A stretch of DNA of 64,000 bases from Rhizobium grahamii CCGE 502 (GTDB lineage: Bacteria > Pseudomonadota > Alphaproteobacteria > Rhizobiales > Rhizobiaceae). The position numbers and the translations under genes were made by a program. Within the stretch, counting starts at the first letter, position 1. Each line of letters begins with the position of its first letter. The stretch lies in the NCBI RefSeq assembly GCF_000298315.2, contig NZ_AEYE02000008.1, positions 124,001 to 188,000 of the forward strand, read 5' to 3'. A model generated the notes under the pieces. The model ran no database searches and was not told the DNA's origin. It saw only the letters and a program-made list of their open reading frames with translations. Below, piece after piece: positions 15,448 to 23,792 of this stretch.

Positions 15448-17382
15448 TTAATTCAGGCCGCGGGTTTTCAACCAGGCGTCGGTCAATTGGCGGAAGCGTC
15501 CCGCCATGTCTGATATCGCTTCCTCATCGTTCAGCTTGCCGGAAAGCCAGCCGCGGGCCGCTTCAGCAAAGATGGTACGGCCGACCGCAAAGCCCTTGAC
15601 GGAAGGAGCAGCCAGCGTCGCCTCGAAGCCCTTGACCAGCTCGTCGGCCGGAGCCTCGAGACCGAGCAGGACGATACCGCGGCACCATGGGTCGTTTTTG
15701 GCGATCACGGCTTCGATCTTTTTCCAGGCAGCCGTCGAAGCCTGGGGCTCGAGCTTCCACCAGTCGGGCTTGATGCCAAGCGCATAGAGTTCTTCCATCG
15801 CCGTTGAGATCGTGTCGTCGGTCAGCGGCCCATTCTTGCTCGAGATGATTTCGATCAGCAGTTCGCGACCGACCTTGCGCGCCGCTTCGAAGAGCGTGCG
15901 CAGTTTTTCCTGCTGTTCGGTCTTCAGCGCTGCCGGATCATCCGGGTGGTAGAAGCACAGGCACTTGATGCAATGATCGAGTGGCCATTCGACGAGCTGC
16001 GAGCCGATGTCCTGGCTAAACTCGAAGCGCAGCGGTTTCGATCCCGGCAATTCCACCGGGCGGCCGATCCAGGCGAAGTTCTTGGTTGCCGCATCGAAGA
16101 AGGCGTCGCGTCCGAAGCGCTCATCGATCAGCATGCCGTAACCGCTGCGGCCATCCGCGACGCGGGCGGCGGCTTCCACCGCAAGGCGCTTGAAGGCGAC
16201 GATCTTCTTGTAGTCCAGACCCAGTTCGTCGCAGACGCTGGTCAGCTGCGAGCGGTGGTCGATGGCTAGCGCCATAAGCAGCGGGATATCGCCCTTGCGC
16301 GTCGAGGCCCAATGGATGTGATTGATCGCTTCATCCCTGCGCAGCGCGCGATGCTGGCTGCCGTGCTTCAGAAAGAAATCGAGCTCGGCCCAGGTCGGAT
16401 ACTCAGGCGAGCAGAGCAGACGGGAGACGGCGAAGGCGCCGCAGGCATTAGCCCAGGTGGCGCAGGTCTTCAGAGGCTCGTTCTTCAGCCAGCCGCGCAG
16501 CAGGCCGGACATGAAGGCATCGCCGGCGCCGAGCACATTGAACACCTCGATCGGGAAGCCCTCGCCGACAATGCCGTCTTCGAGATTGTCGCTGATCGGA
16601 CCGTCATAGACGATGCAACCCATGGCGCCACGCTTGAGAACGATCGTTGCCGGCGACAGGCGGCGGATTTCCTTGAGCGCGCCGAGCACGTCATCTGCAC
16701 CTGACGCAATCAGGATTTCCTCTTCGGTTCCGACGATCAGGTCGCAGTCCGGCAGCGTTTCCTTCATCTTGGAGGAGACGCGATCGGACTTCACATAGCG
16801 CTCAAAACCTTCCGCATGGCCGGCAAGGCCCCAGAGATTCGGCCGATAGTCGATGTCGAAGATGACCTTGCGGCCGTTGGCCTTGGCGATCCGGATGGCC
16901 TTGCGCTGTGCGGCTTCCGTATTCGGCCGGGAGAAATGCGTGCCCGACACCAGTACGGCGCGCGAGGACTCGATGAAGGTCTCATCGATATCGCCTTCGT
17001 CGAGCGCCATGTCGGCGCAATCCGAGCGATAGAAGATCATCGGCGAGACGCCCTCGGCCTCGACGGCAAGCAGCACCAGTGCCGTAAGGCGTTCCTTATC
17101 GGTCTTGATGCCCTTCGTCTCGACGCCTTCGCGCGCCGACTGCTCGATGATGAAGCGGCCCATCTGCTCGTCGCCGACCCGAGTGATCAGGCCTGACTTG
17201 AGGCCAAGGCGCGCCGTTCCGATAGCAATGTTGGCAGGGCAGCCGCCGACGGACTTCGCAAAGGAGCCGATGTCCTCGAGCCGCGAACCGATCTGCTGGC
17301 CGTAGAGATCGACCGAAGACCGCCCGATCGTGATCACGTCAAGCGACGGTTCCGGCTGCGAGCCCGGGTTCGGTTGTGCCAT
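15448..17382 (-). CDS. iolC: Bifunctional 5-dehydro-2-deoxygluconokinase / DUF2090 (aldolase-like) protein
   Basis: The N-terminal half (about 1-330) is a PfkB/ribokinase-type kinase that phosphorylates 2-deoxy-5-keto-gluconate; it has SVGGCPANIAIGTARLGL and the catalytic GAGDAFMSGLLRGWL loop. The C-terminal half (about 345-640) is DUF2090, a TIM-barrel domain proposed to act as the 2-deoxy-5-keto-gluconate-6-phosphate aldolase in organisms without separate IolJ. Total 644 residues, the usual rhizobial fused form. A separate iolJ is not seen in this window. It is the first gene of the minus-strand iolCDEB run. A GGAA-N6-TTCC box lies about 90 bases upstream. Confidence 0.95.
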   Translation of the reverse strand: MAQPNPGSQPEPSLDVITIGRSSVDLYGQQIGSRLEDIGSFAKSVGGCPANIAIGTARLGLKSGLITRVGDEQMGRFIIEQSAREGVETKGIKTDKERLTALVLLAVEAEGVSPMIFYRSDCADMALDEGDIDETFIESSRAVLVSGTHFSRPNTEAAQRKAIRIAKANGRKVIFDIDYRPNLWGLAGHAEGFERYVKSDRVSSKMKETLPDCDLIVGTEEEILIASGADDVLGALKEIRRLSPATIVLKRGAMGCIVYDGPISDNLEDGIVGEGFPIEVFNVLGAGDAFMSGLLRGWLKNEPLKTCATWANACGAFAVSRLLCSPEYPTWAELDFFLKHGSQHRALRRDEAINHIHWASTRKGDIPLLMALAIDHRSQLTSVCDELGLDYKKIVAFKRLAVEAAARVADGRSGYGMLIDERFGRDAFFDAATKNFAWIGRPVELPGSKPLRFEFSQDIGSQLVEWPLDHCIKCLCFYHPDDPAALKTEQQEKLRTLFEAARKVGRELLIEIISSKNGPLTDDTISTAMEELYALGIKPDWWKLEPQASTAAWKKIEAVIAKNDPWCRGIVLLGLEAPADELVKGFEATLAAPSVKGFAVGRTIFAEAARGWLSGKLNDEEAISDMAGRFRQLTDAWLKTRGLN

Positions 17383-17467
17383 GATGTCCTCCCGCTAGAT
17401 TTTAGCTACGGCTTGGCGCCTGCTGATTGCGAGTAATGAAACATCGGTTCCGTATTGTTGTCAATTC

Positions 17468-17481
17468 GGAATGTTTATTCC
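17468..17481 (-). promoter_or_regulatory. Candidate IolR operator before iolC
   Basis: A perfect GGAA-N6-TTCC palindrome with spacer TGTTTA, lying over the last codons of iolR and about 90 bases before the iolC start. GGAA-N6-TTCC is the motif proposed for IolR in Sinorhizobium meliloti. A near copy with the same spacer lies upstream of iolR. Confidence 0.6.
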
Positions 17482-18350
17482 ATTTTTGATTTTGTCGATT
17501 TTACCTGCGTTCGCTTCCGCCGCCGCTCAGCGATCGCGACCGGGAGCGCCATCGTCAGGGCCATCGAGGCGGAGAGCGAGCGGAAACCGGCGAAGTCCGC
17601 CTCGGCCACCTCGAACCAGCAGGTGGCGCGGGCGGCGAGCGGCGAGAAGGCCGAATCGGTGATGGCAACGACAGGCACGCCGCGATCCGCCAGCGCTTCC
17701 GCCTGGCTCAGGCTGTCGGCGGCATAAGGCGAGAAGCTCGCCGCGATTGCTGCATCTTTGTGAGTCGCGAATTGCACCATCTCCGGATCGACGCCATTTG
17801 GGGACGCGACGATCTGGTGTCGGATGTTCAGCTTCGAGAAGGCATAGGTCATGTGTGCGGTCAGCGGATAGGAGCGTCGCTTGGCGATCAGGTAGATCGT
17901 CTCCGCAGCGGCAAGAATATCGACGGCCTTTGTAAAGGTATCGGTCTGCACGGTGGCCGCCAGTCGATTGACCGACTGGCTCGCAGCCGAAATGAAGCCG
18001 GAAAGCAGATTGGCGTCCTCGTCCTCGCCGCTGGCCTGTTCCAGTGTGACCAGGCGCTCTTCATAGGTCAGCGTCCGATCGCGCAGGCGCTCGCGAAAGA
18101 TGCTCTGGAGATCGGAGAACCCCTCGTAGCCTAAATGATGCGCGAGACGAACCAGCGTCGAAGGCTGCACGTCGGAGGCCGCAGCGATGCTCGCCGTTGT
18201 GCCGAACGCGATCTCGTCAGGATTGCCGAGCGCGAAGGCGGCGACCTGCGCCAGCCGCTTCGGCATGTTTGCTTTGCGCTCGATAATCGTGCTGCGCAGA
18301 CTCTCGAAGTCGCGCGGCACGCGTATGGGCGTCTTGGTGTCACTATCCAT
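17475..18350 (-). CDS. iolR: RpiR-family regulator of the iol genes
   Basis: A 291-residue RpiR-type regulator. The N-terminal 75 residues are the helix-turn-helix domain (LRSTIIERKANMPKRLAQVA, then TASIAAASDVQPSTLVRLAH and HLGYEGFSDLQ). The remainder is a SIS (sugar isomerase) domain that binds a phosphosugar, with TVQTDTFTKAVDILAAAETI and the later DAAIAASFSPYAADSL and VPVVAITDS strands. In S. meliloti IolR represses inositol genes. I chose ATG at 18350; the longer upstream frame crosses the likely operator and has no family-like residues. It precedes iolC by 92 bases and is divergent from the Gfo/Idh dehydrogenase gene. Confidence 0.93.
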   Translation of the reverse strand: MDSDTKTPIRVPRDFESLRSTIIERKANMPKRLAQVAAFALGNPDEIAFGTTASIAAASDVQPSTLVRLAHHLGYEGFSDLQSIFRERLRDRTLTYEERLVTLEQASGEDEDANLLSGFISAASQSVNRLAATVQTDTFTKAVDILAAAETIYLIAKRRSYPLTAHMTYAFSKLNIRHQIVASPNGVDPEMVQFATHKDAAIAASFSPYAADSLSQAEALADRGVPVVAITDSAFSPLAARATCWFEVAEADFAGFRSLSASMALTMALPVAIAERRRKRTQVKSTKSKME

Positions 18351-18368
18351 GGGCACGATCCGATGAAT

Positions 18369-18382
18369 GAAATAAACATTCC
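18369..18382 (-). promoter_or_regulatory. Candidate IolR operator before iolR
   Basis: On the minus strand this reads GGAA-TGTTTA-TTTC: the same spacer as the box at 17468-17481 and one mismatch to GGAA-N6-TTCC. It lies 19 bases before the iolR start, a position suited to autorepression. Confidence 0.5.
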
Positions 18383-18555
18383 ATAATTCGGACCATAAAT
18401 GATTTCCATCCGTGTGCCTAACTGTTTTTATTCTGCTGGAATTTAAGGGATTTGAGCAAAAAAACCAAGCGTGGGGCGAAAAGTGGCCATCAAGGGCGCT
18501 TGTCAAAATGATCTAAATATTCCAAAAAATCGGCGAGGAACGCGGAGGAGACAAG

Positions 18556-19671
18556 ATGAAGCCACTCGGAATCGGCCTGATCGGCACCGGCTATATGGGC
18601 AAATGCCACGCATTGGCATGGAACGCAGTGAAGACGGTGTTCGGGGACGTCGAGCGTCCACGCCTGATTCATTTGGCCGAAGCCAATGCAGACCTTGCGG
18701 CCAAGCGCGGCTCCGAATTCGGTTTCGAAAAGGCAACCGCCGATTGGCGCAAGCTGATCGCTGATCCCGAAGTCGACGTCGTGTCGGTCACCACGCCGAA
18801 CCAGTTCCACGCGGAGATGGCGATTGCTGCGCTCGAGGCGGGCAAGCATGTCTGGTGCGAGAAGCCGATGGCGCCGGCATATGCCGATGCCGAGCGTATG
18901 CTGAAGACGGCAAAGGCTGCGGGCAAGATCGCAGTTCTCGGCTACAACTACATCCAGAATCCCGTCATGCGCCACGTCAAGACGTTGATCGACGAAGGTG
19001 CGATCGGCGCCGTCAACCACATCCGCGTCGAAATGGACGAGGACTTCATGGCCGATCCCGATGCCTTCTTCTATTGGAAGAGCGAGCTTTCCGCCGGCTA
19101 CGGCGCGCTTGATGACTTCGCCGTGCATCCGCTGTCGCTGCTCTGGTATCTGTTCGGTCACGTTGAGGCGGTCATCACCGATATGGTGAAGCCTTATGCC
19201 AATCGTCCCTTGCAGGAAGGCGGGCGTCGCGACGTCGAGAATCACGACGCCGCCAACGTCCTGATGCGTCTTGGTGGCGGGATCTCCGCCGTCTTGATGG
19301 CGAACCGCGCCGCTTGGGGGCGCAAGGGTCGAATCGCGCTGCAGATCTTCGGCTCGAAGGGTTCGATCGCCTATGATCAGGAACGCATGAACGAGTTCGA
19401 GCTCTATCAGGCGGCGGGCCGCGGCTCAGAACAGGGCTTCCGCAAGATACTGGCCGGCCCGACGCATCGTCCATACGATCGCTTCATTCCGGCACCTGGT
19501 CATGGTCTTGGCTTCAACGATCTGAAGATCATCGAATGCCGCGAACTGATCCGTGCAATTTCCGGCGAGCCGTCGTCGATCGTGACATTCGAAGACGGTC
19601 TTAGGATAGAGAAGTCTGTTCACGCCATGGCACAGTCATTCCACGAGCGCCGCTGGATCGAGATCGATTGA
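18556..19671 (+). CDS. Gfo/Idh/MocA-family oxidoreductase
   Basis: A 371-residue NAD(P)-dependent dehydrogenase. The N-terminal Rossmann fold opens IGLIGTGYMGKCHALAW, and the family signature EKP is present (VWCEKPMAPAY, Lys being catalytic). The substrate domain has GYNYIQNPVMRHVKTLIDEG and the DDFAVHPLSLLWYLFG segment, with Asp and His in the expected active-site positions. Relatives oxidise inositols and other sugars. Its position directly divergent from iolR suggests an inositol isomer or related polyol as substrate, but this is inference; the principal inositol dehydrogenase (iolG/idhA) is not in the window. The ribosome-binding site GGAGG lies 7 bases upstream. Confidence 0.9.
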   Translation: MKPLGIGLIGTGYMGKCHALAWNAVKTVFGDVERPRLIHLAEANADLAAKRGSEFGFEKATADWRKLIADPEVDVVSVTTPNQFHAEMAIAALEAGKHVWCEKPMAPAYADAERMLKTAKAAGKIAVLGYNYIQNPVMRHVKTLIDEGAIGAVNHIRVEMDEDFMADPDAFFYWKSELSAGYGALDDFAVHPLSLLWYLFGHVEAVITDMVKPYANRPLQEGGRRDVENHDAANVLMRLGGGISAVLMANRAAWGRKGRIALQIFGSKGSIAYDQERMNEFELYQAAGRGSEQGFRKILAGPTHRPYDRFIPAPGHGLGFNDLKIIECRELIRAISGEPSSIVTFEDGLRIEKSVHAMAQSFHERRWIEID

Positions 19672-19754
19672 GGTCGACCCCTTCCGGTTGACGACGCTGG
19701 GGGCAGGGGGTAGGCCTTTGCTGGAACGCGTGGCTGCATGCTGGGAGTGAGAAC

Positions 19755-20972
19755 GTGACGGACAGATTGGTGATCATCGGCGCTGGGCAGGCCGGCTTTG
19801 CATTGGCTGCAAAGCTGCGTGCGCTCAAGGATACCCGCCCAATCACCATCATTGGCGCTGAAGATGCGCTGCCCTACCAGCGACCGCCGCTGACGAAGAA
19901 GTATCTGCTCGGCGAGATGACGTTCGATCGTCTGCTGTTCCGGCCAGAGCATTGGTACCCTGACAATAATGTCGAAATCCGGCTTTCCACCTGGGCAGAG
20001 CAGATTGTGCGCGACAAGAAACAGGTGCTGCTGCAGGACGGTTCGGTGCTGGACTACGGTACATTGGCACTGACGACCGGATCCACGCCGCGAGCGCTGC
20101 CGGCTGCGATCGGCGGAGATCTCGAAGGCGTCTACGTGGCCCGCGATAGGCGCGATGCCGACCTGTTGGCCGAGGAGATGCGCCCAGGGCGCCGCGTGCT
20201 CATCATTGGCGGGGGGTATATCGGCCTTGAAGCGGCGGCCGTCGCCCGCCATCGCGGTCTCGAGGTTACCGTGATCGAGATGGCCGACCGAATCCTGCAG
20301 CGCGTCGCTGCCAAGGAGACCGCCGATATCATGCGCGTGATTCACGAGACGCATGACGTTGTCATCAGGGAAAAGACCGGGCTCAAGCACCTTGTCGGCC
20401 ACGAGGGCCGGGTCGTCGCGGCGGAGCTCTCCGACGGATCCACGATCGACGTGGATTTCGTCATCGTCGGTATCGGTGTCGTTCCAAACGACCAGCTCGC
20501 CAAGGAGGCCGGGCTCGAGGTTGCCAACGGAATCATCGTGGACGAATTTGCCCGCACATCCGATCCGTCGATCTTTGCCGCCGGCGATTGTGCGGTTCTG
20601 CCGTGGCAGGGTGGGCGGATTCGTCTCGAATCGGTGCAGAACGCCGTCGATCAGGCAGAGGCGGTCGCCGCCATCATCGCGGGCGGGAATGAAGCATACG
20701 ACCCCAAGCCCTGGTTCTGGTCGGACCAGTATGACGTCAAGTTGCAGATCGCCGGCTTCAATATGGGATACGACGATACGGTCCTGCGCCCAGGCGCCCG
20801 CGAGGGCGCGCACTCGATCTGGTATTTCAAGAACGGCTCATTCATTGCCGTCGATGCGATCAATGATGCCAAGGCCTATGTCAGCGGCAAGAAGATGCTG
20901 GAATCCGGCATCAATCCCGACAGGGCGATCATCGCCGACGCGTCTACCGATCTTAAGCAACTGCTGAGCTGA
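19755..20972 (+). CDS. Ferredoxin/rubredoxin reductase-like NAD(P)H:FAD oxidoreductase
   Basis: A 405-residue pyridine nucleotide-disulfide oxidoreductase of the ferredoxin-reductase (RhoA/CamA/ThcD-like) type. FAD-binding motif VIIGAGQAGFALAAKLR at the N-terminus, an NADH-binding Rossmann motif RVLIIGGGYIGLEAAAVARH near residue 150, and the second FAD motif DPSIFAAGDCAV near 275, followed by the C-terminal reductase domain (PWFWSDQYDVKLQIAG). It passes electrons from NAD(P)H to a small ferredoxin, often for a P450 or ring-hydroxylating oxygenase, but no such partner is nearby. The start is GTG at 19755, with GGGAG 7 bases before it. Confidence 0.92.
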   Translation: MTDRLVIIGAGQAGFALAAKLRALKDTRPITIIGAEDALPYQRPPLTKKYLLGEMTFDRLLFRPEHWYPDNNVEIRLSTWAEQIVRDKKQVLLQDGSVLDYGTLALTTGSTPRALPAAIGGDLEGVYVARDRRDADLLAEEMRPGRRVLIIGGGYIGLEAAAVARHRGLEVTVIEMADRILQRVAAKETADIMRVIHETHDVVIREKTGLKHLVGHEGRVVAAELSDGSTIDVDFVIVGIGVVPNDQLAKEAGLEVANGIIVDEFARTSDPSIFAAGDCAVLPWQGGRIRLESVQNAVDQAEAVAAIIAGGNEAYDPKPWFWSDQYDVKLQIAGFNMGYDDTVLRPGAREGAHSIWYFKNGSFIAVDAINDAKAYVSGKKMLESGINPDRAIIADASTDLKQLLS

Positions 20973-21053
20973 GGCCGACGGCCCCAGCATCAGGTGAAAA
21001 AGCCGAAAAAGCGCTTGCGTCACCTGTCGAATGACTCTATCAGGGCTCCCACC

Positions 21054-21143
21054 GGAGAGGTGGCCGAGTGGTCGAAGGCGCTCCCCTGCTAAGGGAGTAT
21101 ACCCGAGAGGGTATCGTGGGTTCGAATCCCATCTTCTCCGCCA
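21054..21143 (+). tRNA. tRNA-Ser (anticodon GCT)
   Basis: A 90-base class II tRNA. Acceptor GGAGAGG pairs with CTTCTCC, followed by discriminator G and an encoded CCA. The anticodon loop is CTGCTAA (anticodon GCT, reading AGC/AGU), stem CTCCC/GGGAG. The long variable arm TACCCGAGAGGGTA is typical of serine tRNA. The T loop is TTCGAAT. Confidence 0.97.
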
Positions 21144-21704
21144 TCACAACTTTCCTACCATCTGTTTCGACGATCACCACCAGAGGGCGCTGTCGTATTT
21201 GACCGCTGCCACCTGCGCGCTTAGCCCGCCGAATCTCGCGTCAACAGAATCGAACCGAGAATCATCCTTCGTCAGGGAAACTGATTCTTCGTGAATTGCG
21301 CCCATGGCCTGAGGTGGGCGTCGATGCTTGGTCTTCTCCTTCTTCAACAAAAGACGCGAATCCGGCGAGAAACTGGTTCCAATGTGGCACAATCCACAGC
21401 CCGGCACTGCGGCTCATTGCAGCCAAACTCCCGCAAAATCAGGGGTTTCTTAATAAAGTATAAAGAAACGGGAGGGGCGGATGCCGCATTTGTGACCTTT
21501 CAGCAACAGCGCATGGGGAAGGCTGTCGTAAACACCCCAAACGGGCAAGTTGGTGATTGCGTGACAGTCCCGGTCTTGTATTTTCAACCTCGGAAGCGAG
21601 GGCGGTTGATCGTCCGACTTCTTGAAACATGGGGATGGGGCAGGGAACGCTGCTCTAACGGCGAAAAACCCAGACCCGATCGAAACTTTGAATTGGAGGT
21701 CAAT
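21144..21704. other. Long porin leader/promoter region
   Basis: 561 bases without a convincing gene between tRNA-Ser and the porin. The frame leading into the porin is open through much of it but is not porin-like and lacks a start with a ribosome-binding site. Two short inverted repeats are visible: AGAATCA/TGATTCT (21258-21264 and 21282-21288) and GTTTCTT/AAGAAAC (21445-21451 and 21463-21469). These could be regulator sites or leader structure; I cannot say which. Confidence 0.4.
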
Positions 21705-22757
21705 ATGAACATCAAGAGCCTTCTTCTCGGCTCCGCTGCTGCTCTCGCAGTAGTTTCCGGTGCTCAGGCTGCTGACGCTATCGTTGCTGCTGAGCCGGAA
21801 CCGGTTGAATACGTTCGCGTCTGCGACGCTTACGGCACTGGCTACTTCTACATCCCGGGCACGGAAACCTGCCTGAAGATCGAAGGTTACATCCGTTTCC
21901 AGGTTGACGTTGGTCCGGATCAGTCTGACCACGGTGGTCCGAACCCGGGCACGTCTGACTGGGATGCCTTTACTCGTGGCCAGGTTCAGTTCACGGCCAA
22001 GAGCGACACCGAGTATGGTCCGCTCACCGGCGTGATCGTTCTGCAGCACAATGCTGATGCGGCGAACTCTGCTTTCCAGAACTCGATCCTCGACTCGGCT
22101 TACATCGACATCGCCGGCTTCCGCGCTGGTCTGTTCTACAGCTGGTGGGATGACGGTCTGTCTGGCGAAACCGACGTTCTCGCAACGCACGAGACGCTGC
22201 ACAACTCCATCCGTTATCAGTACGAGTCTGGCGACTTCTACGCTGGTATCTCGGTTGACGAGCTGGAAGACGGTCACTACCCGCTGGACGACTCCGAGCA
22301 CCCGAACAACGTTGGCGTTGCTCTCGGCCTCGGTGGCAAGGCTGGCGCCTTCACCTACCAGCTTATCGGTGGTTATGACACCGATAACGAAGAAGGTGCG
22401 ATCCGTGGTATGGGTACGGTTGCAATCGGTCCGGGCACGCTCGGCCTCGCAGCGGTCTGGGCATCTGGCCAGAACTCCTACTACGACCGGTCCGAATGGG
22501 CGGTCGCAGCTGAGTACGCCATCCAGGCGACCGACAAGCTGAAGCTCACCCCCGGTGTTGAATACTTCGGCAACTACAACGACGACGACGGCGCCCAGGA
22601 CGACTTCGACGGCTTCGGCGACGCTTGGAAGGTTGGTTTGACGGTTGATTACCAGATCACCGACAACTTCTACGCCAAGGCAACCGTCAACTACCTCGAC
22701 GGCGACGACATCGACGACGTCACGACCGGTTACTTCCGTCTGCAGCGTGCATTCTAA
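21705..22757 (+). CDS. Outer-membrane porin, RopA/Omp2 type (porin_2 family)
   Basis: A 350-residue alphaproteobacterial porin. The signal peptide is MNIKSLLLGSAAALAVVSG ending AQA before ADAIV. The mature N-terminus has the family hallmark (EYVRVCDAYGTGYFYIPGTE, TCLKIEGYIRFQV), including the Cys pair. Acidic loops (DNEEG, NDDDGAQDDFDGFGD) alternate with amphipathic beta strands, and the protein ends in an aromatic Phe (LQRAF), as needed for assembly into the outer membrane. Codon use is strongly biased to a few codons (for example CTC, GGT, GTT, ACG), which marks very high expression. A strong GGAGGT ribosome-binding site and a strong terminator frame the gene. Confidence 0.95.
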   Translation: MNIKSLLLGSAAALAVVSGAQAADAIVAAEPEPVEYVRVCDAYGTGYFYIPGTETCLKIEGYIRFQVDVGPDQSDHGGPNPGTSDWDAFTRGQVQFTAKSDTEYGPLTGVIVLQHNADAANSAFQNSILDSAYIDIAGFRAGLFYSWWDDGLSGETDVLATHETLHNSIRYQYESGDFYAGISVDELEDGHYPLDDSEHPNNVGVALGLGGKAGAFTYQLIGGYDTDNEEGAIRGMGTVAIGPGTLGLAAVWASGQNSYYDRSEWAVAAEYAIQATDKLKLTPGVEYFGNYNDDDGAQDDFDGFGDAWKVGLTVDYQITDNFYAKATVNYLDGDDIDDVTTGYFRLQRAF

Positions 22758-22784
22758 TCTGGTCTGACTTCGGTCAATCAGGAG

Positions 22785-22815
22785 AGCCCGGCTTTCGAGC
22801 CGGGCTTTTTTGTTT
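22785..22815 (+). terminator. Strong rho-independent terminator of the porin gene
   Basis: AGCCCGGCT (22785-22793) and AGCCGGGCT (22798-22806) form a perfect 9-bp stem closed by a TTCG tetraloop, followed by TTTTTTGTTTT. Confidence 0.95.
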
Positions 22816-22847
22816 TGGGATGCCGCACAGGTAAATGCGCTGGGCCC

Positions 22848-23735
22848 CTACGTCACCTCGGAGACGAACCGCCTCACCCGCTGCAACACCGGTTCCAGAT
22901 GCAGCAATGGCGCATGCCCCTGGCCTTGTGCCTCCAGCACCGAGAGGGACGGACACCGGTCTCTCATCGCCTCGACCGTCTTGTCGGCGATCAGATCCGA
23001 GTGTTCTCCTTTGACGACGAGTACCGGCACGGCAGTGAGGTCGTCAAAATACTGCCAGAGATCCGGCAGTGGCTGAGCGAAGTCGATGGCCAGCAACTGT
23101 GTGGCGATGGCTGGATCGAAGTCCGCCACCGGCTTCCCGTCGATATCCCGATAGATTGCTGCGGCCATCTCGCGCCAGTCGTCTTCCTGCAGGGCAGGGA
23201 AGTATCTGCCATGGCAGGCCTTCAGGAAAGCGACCGCCTCGGACCAGGAGCGCGGCGGTGCGGCATTGAGATAATCGCGAATGCGCTTGAGGCCGTTGGC
23301 TTCTATGTCAGGTCCGATATCGTTGAGGATGACCGCTGCAATGAGATCGGGCCGCATTTGCGCCAGCAGATGCAGAATCAGCCCGCCGCGCGAGGTGCCG
23401 ATGAAGATGCCGCGCTCAATATCGAGATACTGGCAGGCCGAGACGACATCGCGCGCTTCGATGCCGAGATTGTAGTTCGCCTTGTTGGCGTCCCGGTCGG
23501 ACTGGCCGCGCCCACGATAGTCGATCGCAATGACGCGCCAAGGCGTCACCGGGTCGGTCGACAGCAACAGCGCCAAGCTGTGGAAGTCGCGCGCGTTCCG
23601 TGTCAGTCCGGGCAGGCAGATCACCGGCAGCCGGTCCGCGATCTCTGGGCCACCATAATCTCGGGCGTAGAGCGTCAGCCCGTCATCGCTCTGAAAGGTG
23701 ATCGCCCGAAAGCCATCGTTTGCTGCTCTATCCAC
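22848..23735 (-). CDS. Alpha/beta hydrolase
   Basis: A roughly 295-residue alpha/beta-hydrolase-fold enzyme. The oxyanion region reads CLPGLTRNARDF, the nucleophile elbow is GTSRGG (Ser), the acid is probably the Asp in KGEHSDLI, and the catalytic His is in GQGHAPLLH near the C-terminus. Close relatives are esterases or lactone hydrolases; the substrate is unknown. The best start is GTG at 23735, with AGGAG 8 bases upstream. A TTG at 23792 would add 19 residues and abut the stop of the transglycosylase gene. The two genes are very close on the same strand and likely cotranscribed. Confidence 0.88.
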   Translation of the reverse strand: MDRAANDGFRAITFQSDDGLTLYARDYGGPEIADRLPVICLPGLTRNARDFHSLALLLSTDPVTPWRVIAIDYRGRGQSDRDANKANYNLGIEARDVVSACQYLDIERGIFIGTSRGGLILHLLAQMRPDLIAAVILNDIGPDIEANGLKRIRDYLNAAPPRSWSEAVAFLKACHGRYFPALQEDDWREMAAAIYRDIDGKPVADFDPAIATQLLAIDFAQPLPDLWQYFDDLTAVPVLVVKGEHSDLIADKTVEAMRDRCPSLSVLEAQGQGHAPLLHLEPVLQRVRRFVSEVT

Positions 23736-23792
23736 CGCGCGCCGCTCCTGTTGCTGCAGGATCAGCTTAGCGAGGCCGACGACATCCGCCAA

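Noticed and set aside
14411-15451. A 346-residue frame antisense to iolD
   Set aside because: iolD is intact with ThDP motifs; the antisense frame shows only shadow composition.
19620-20813. A 397-residue frame antisense to the ferredoxin reductase gene
   Set aside because: Shadow of a clear FAD/NAD enzyme; no motifs, no start signal.
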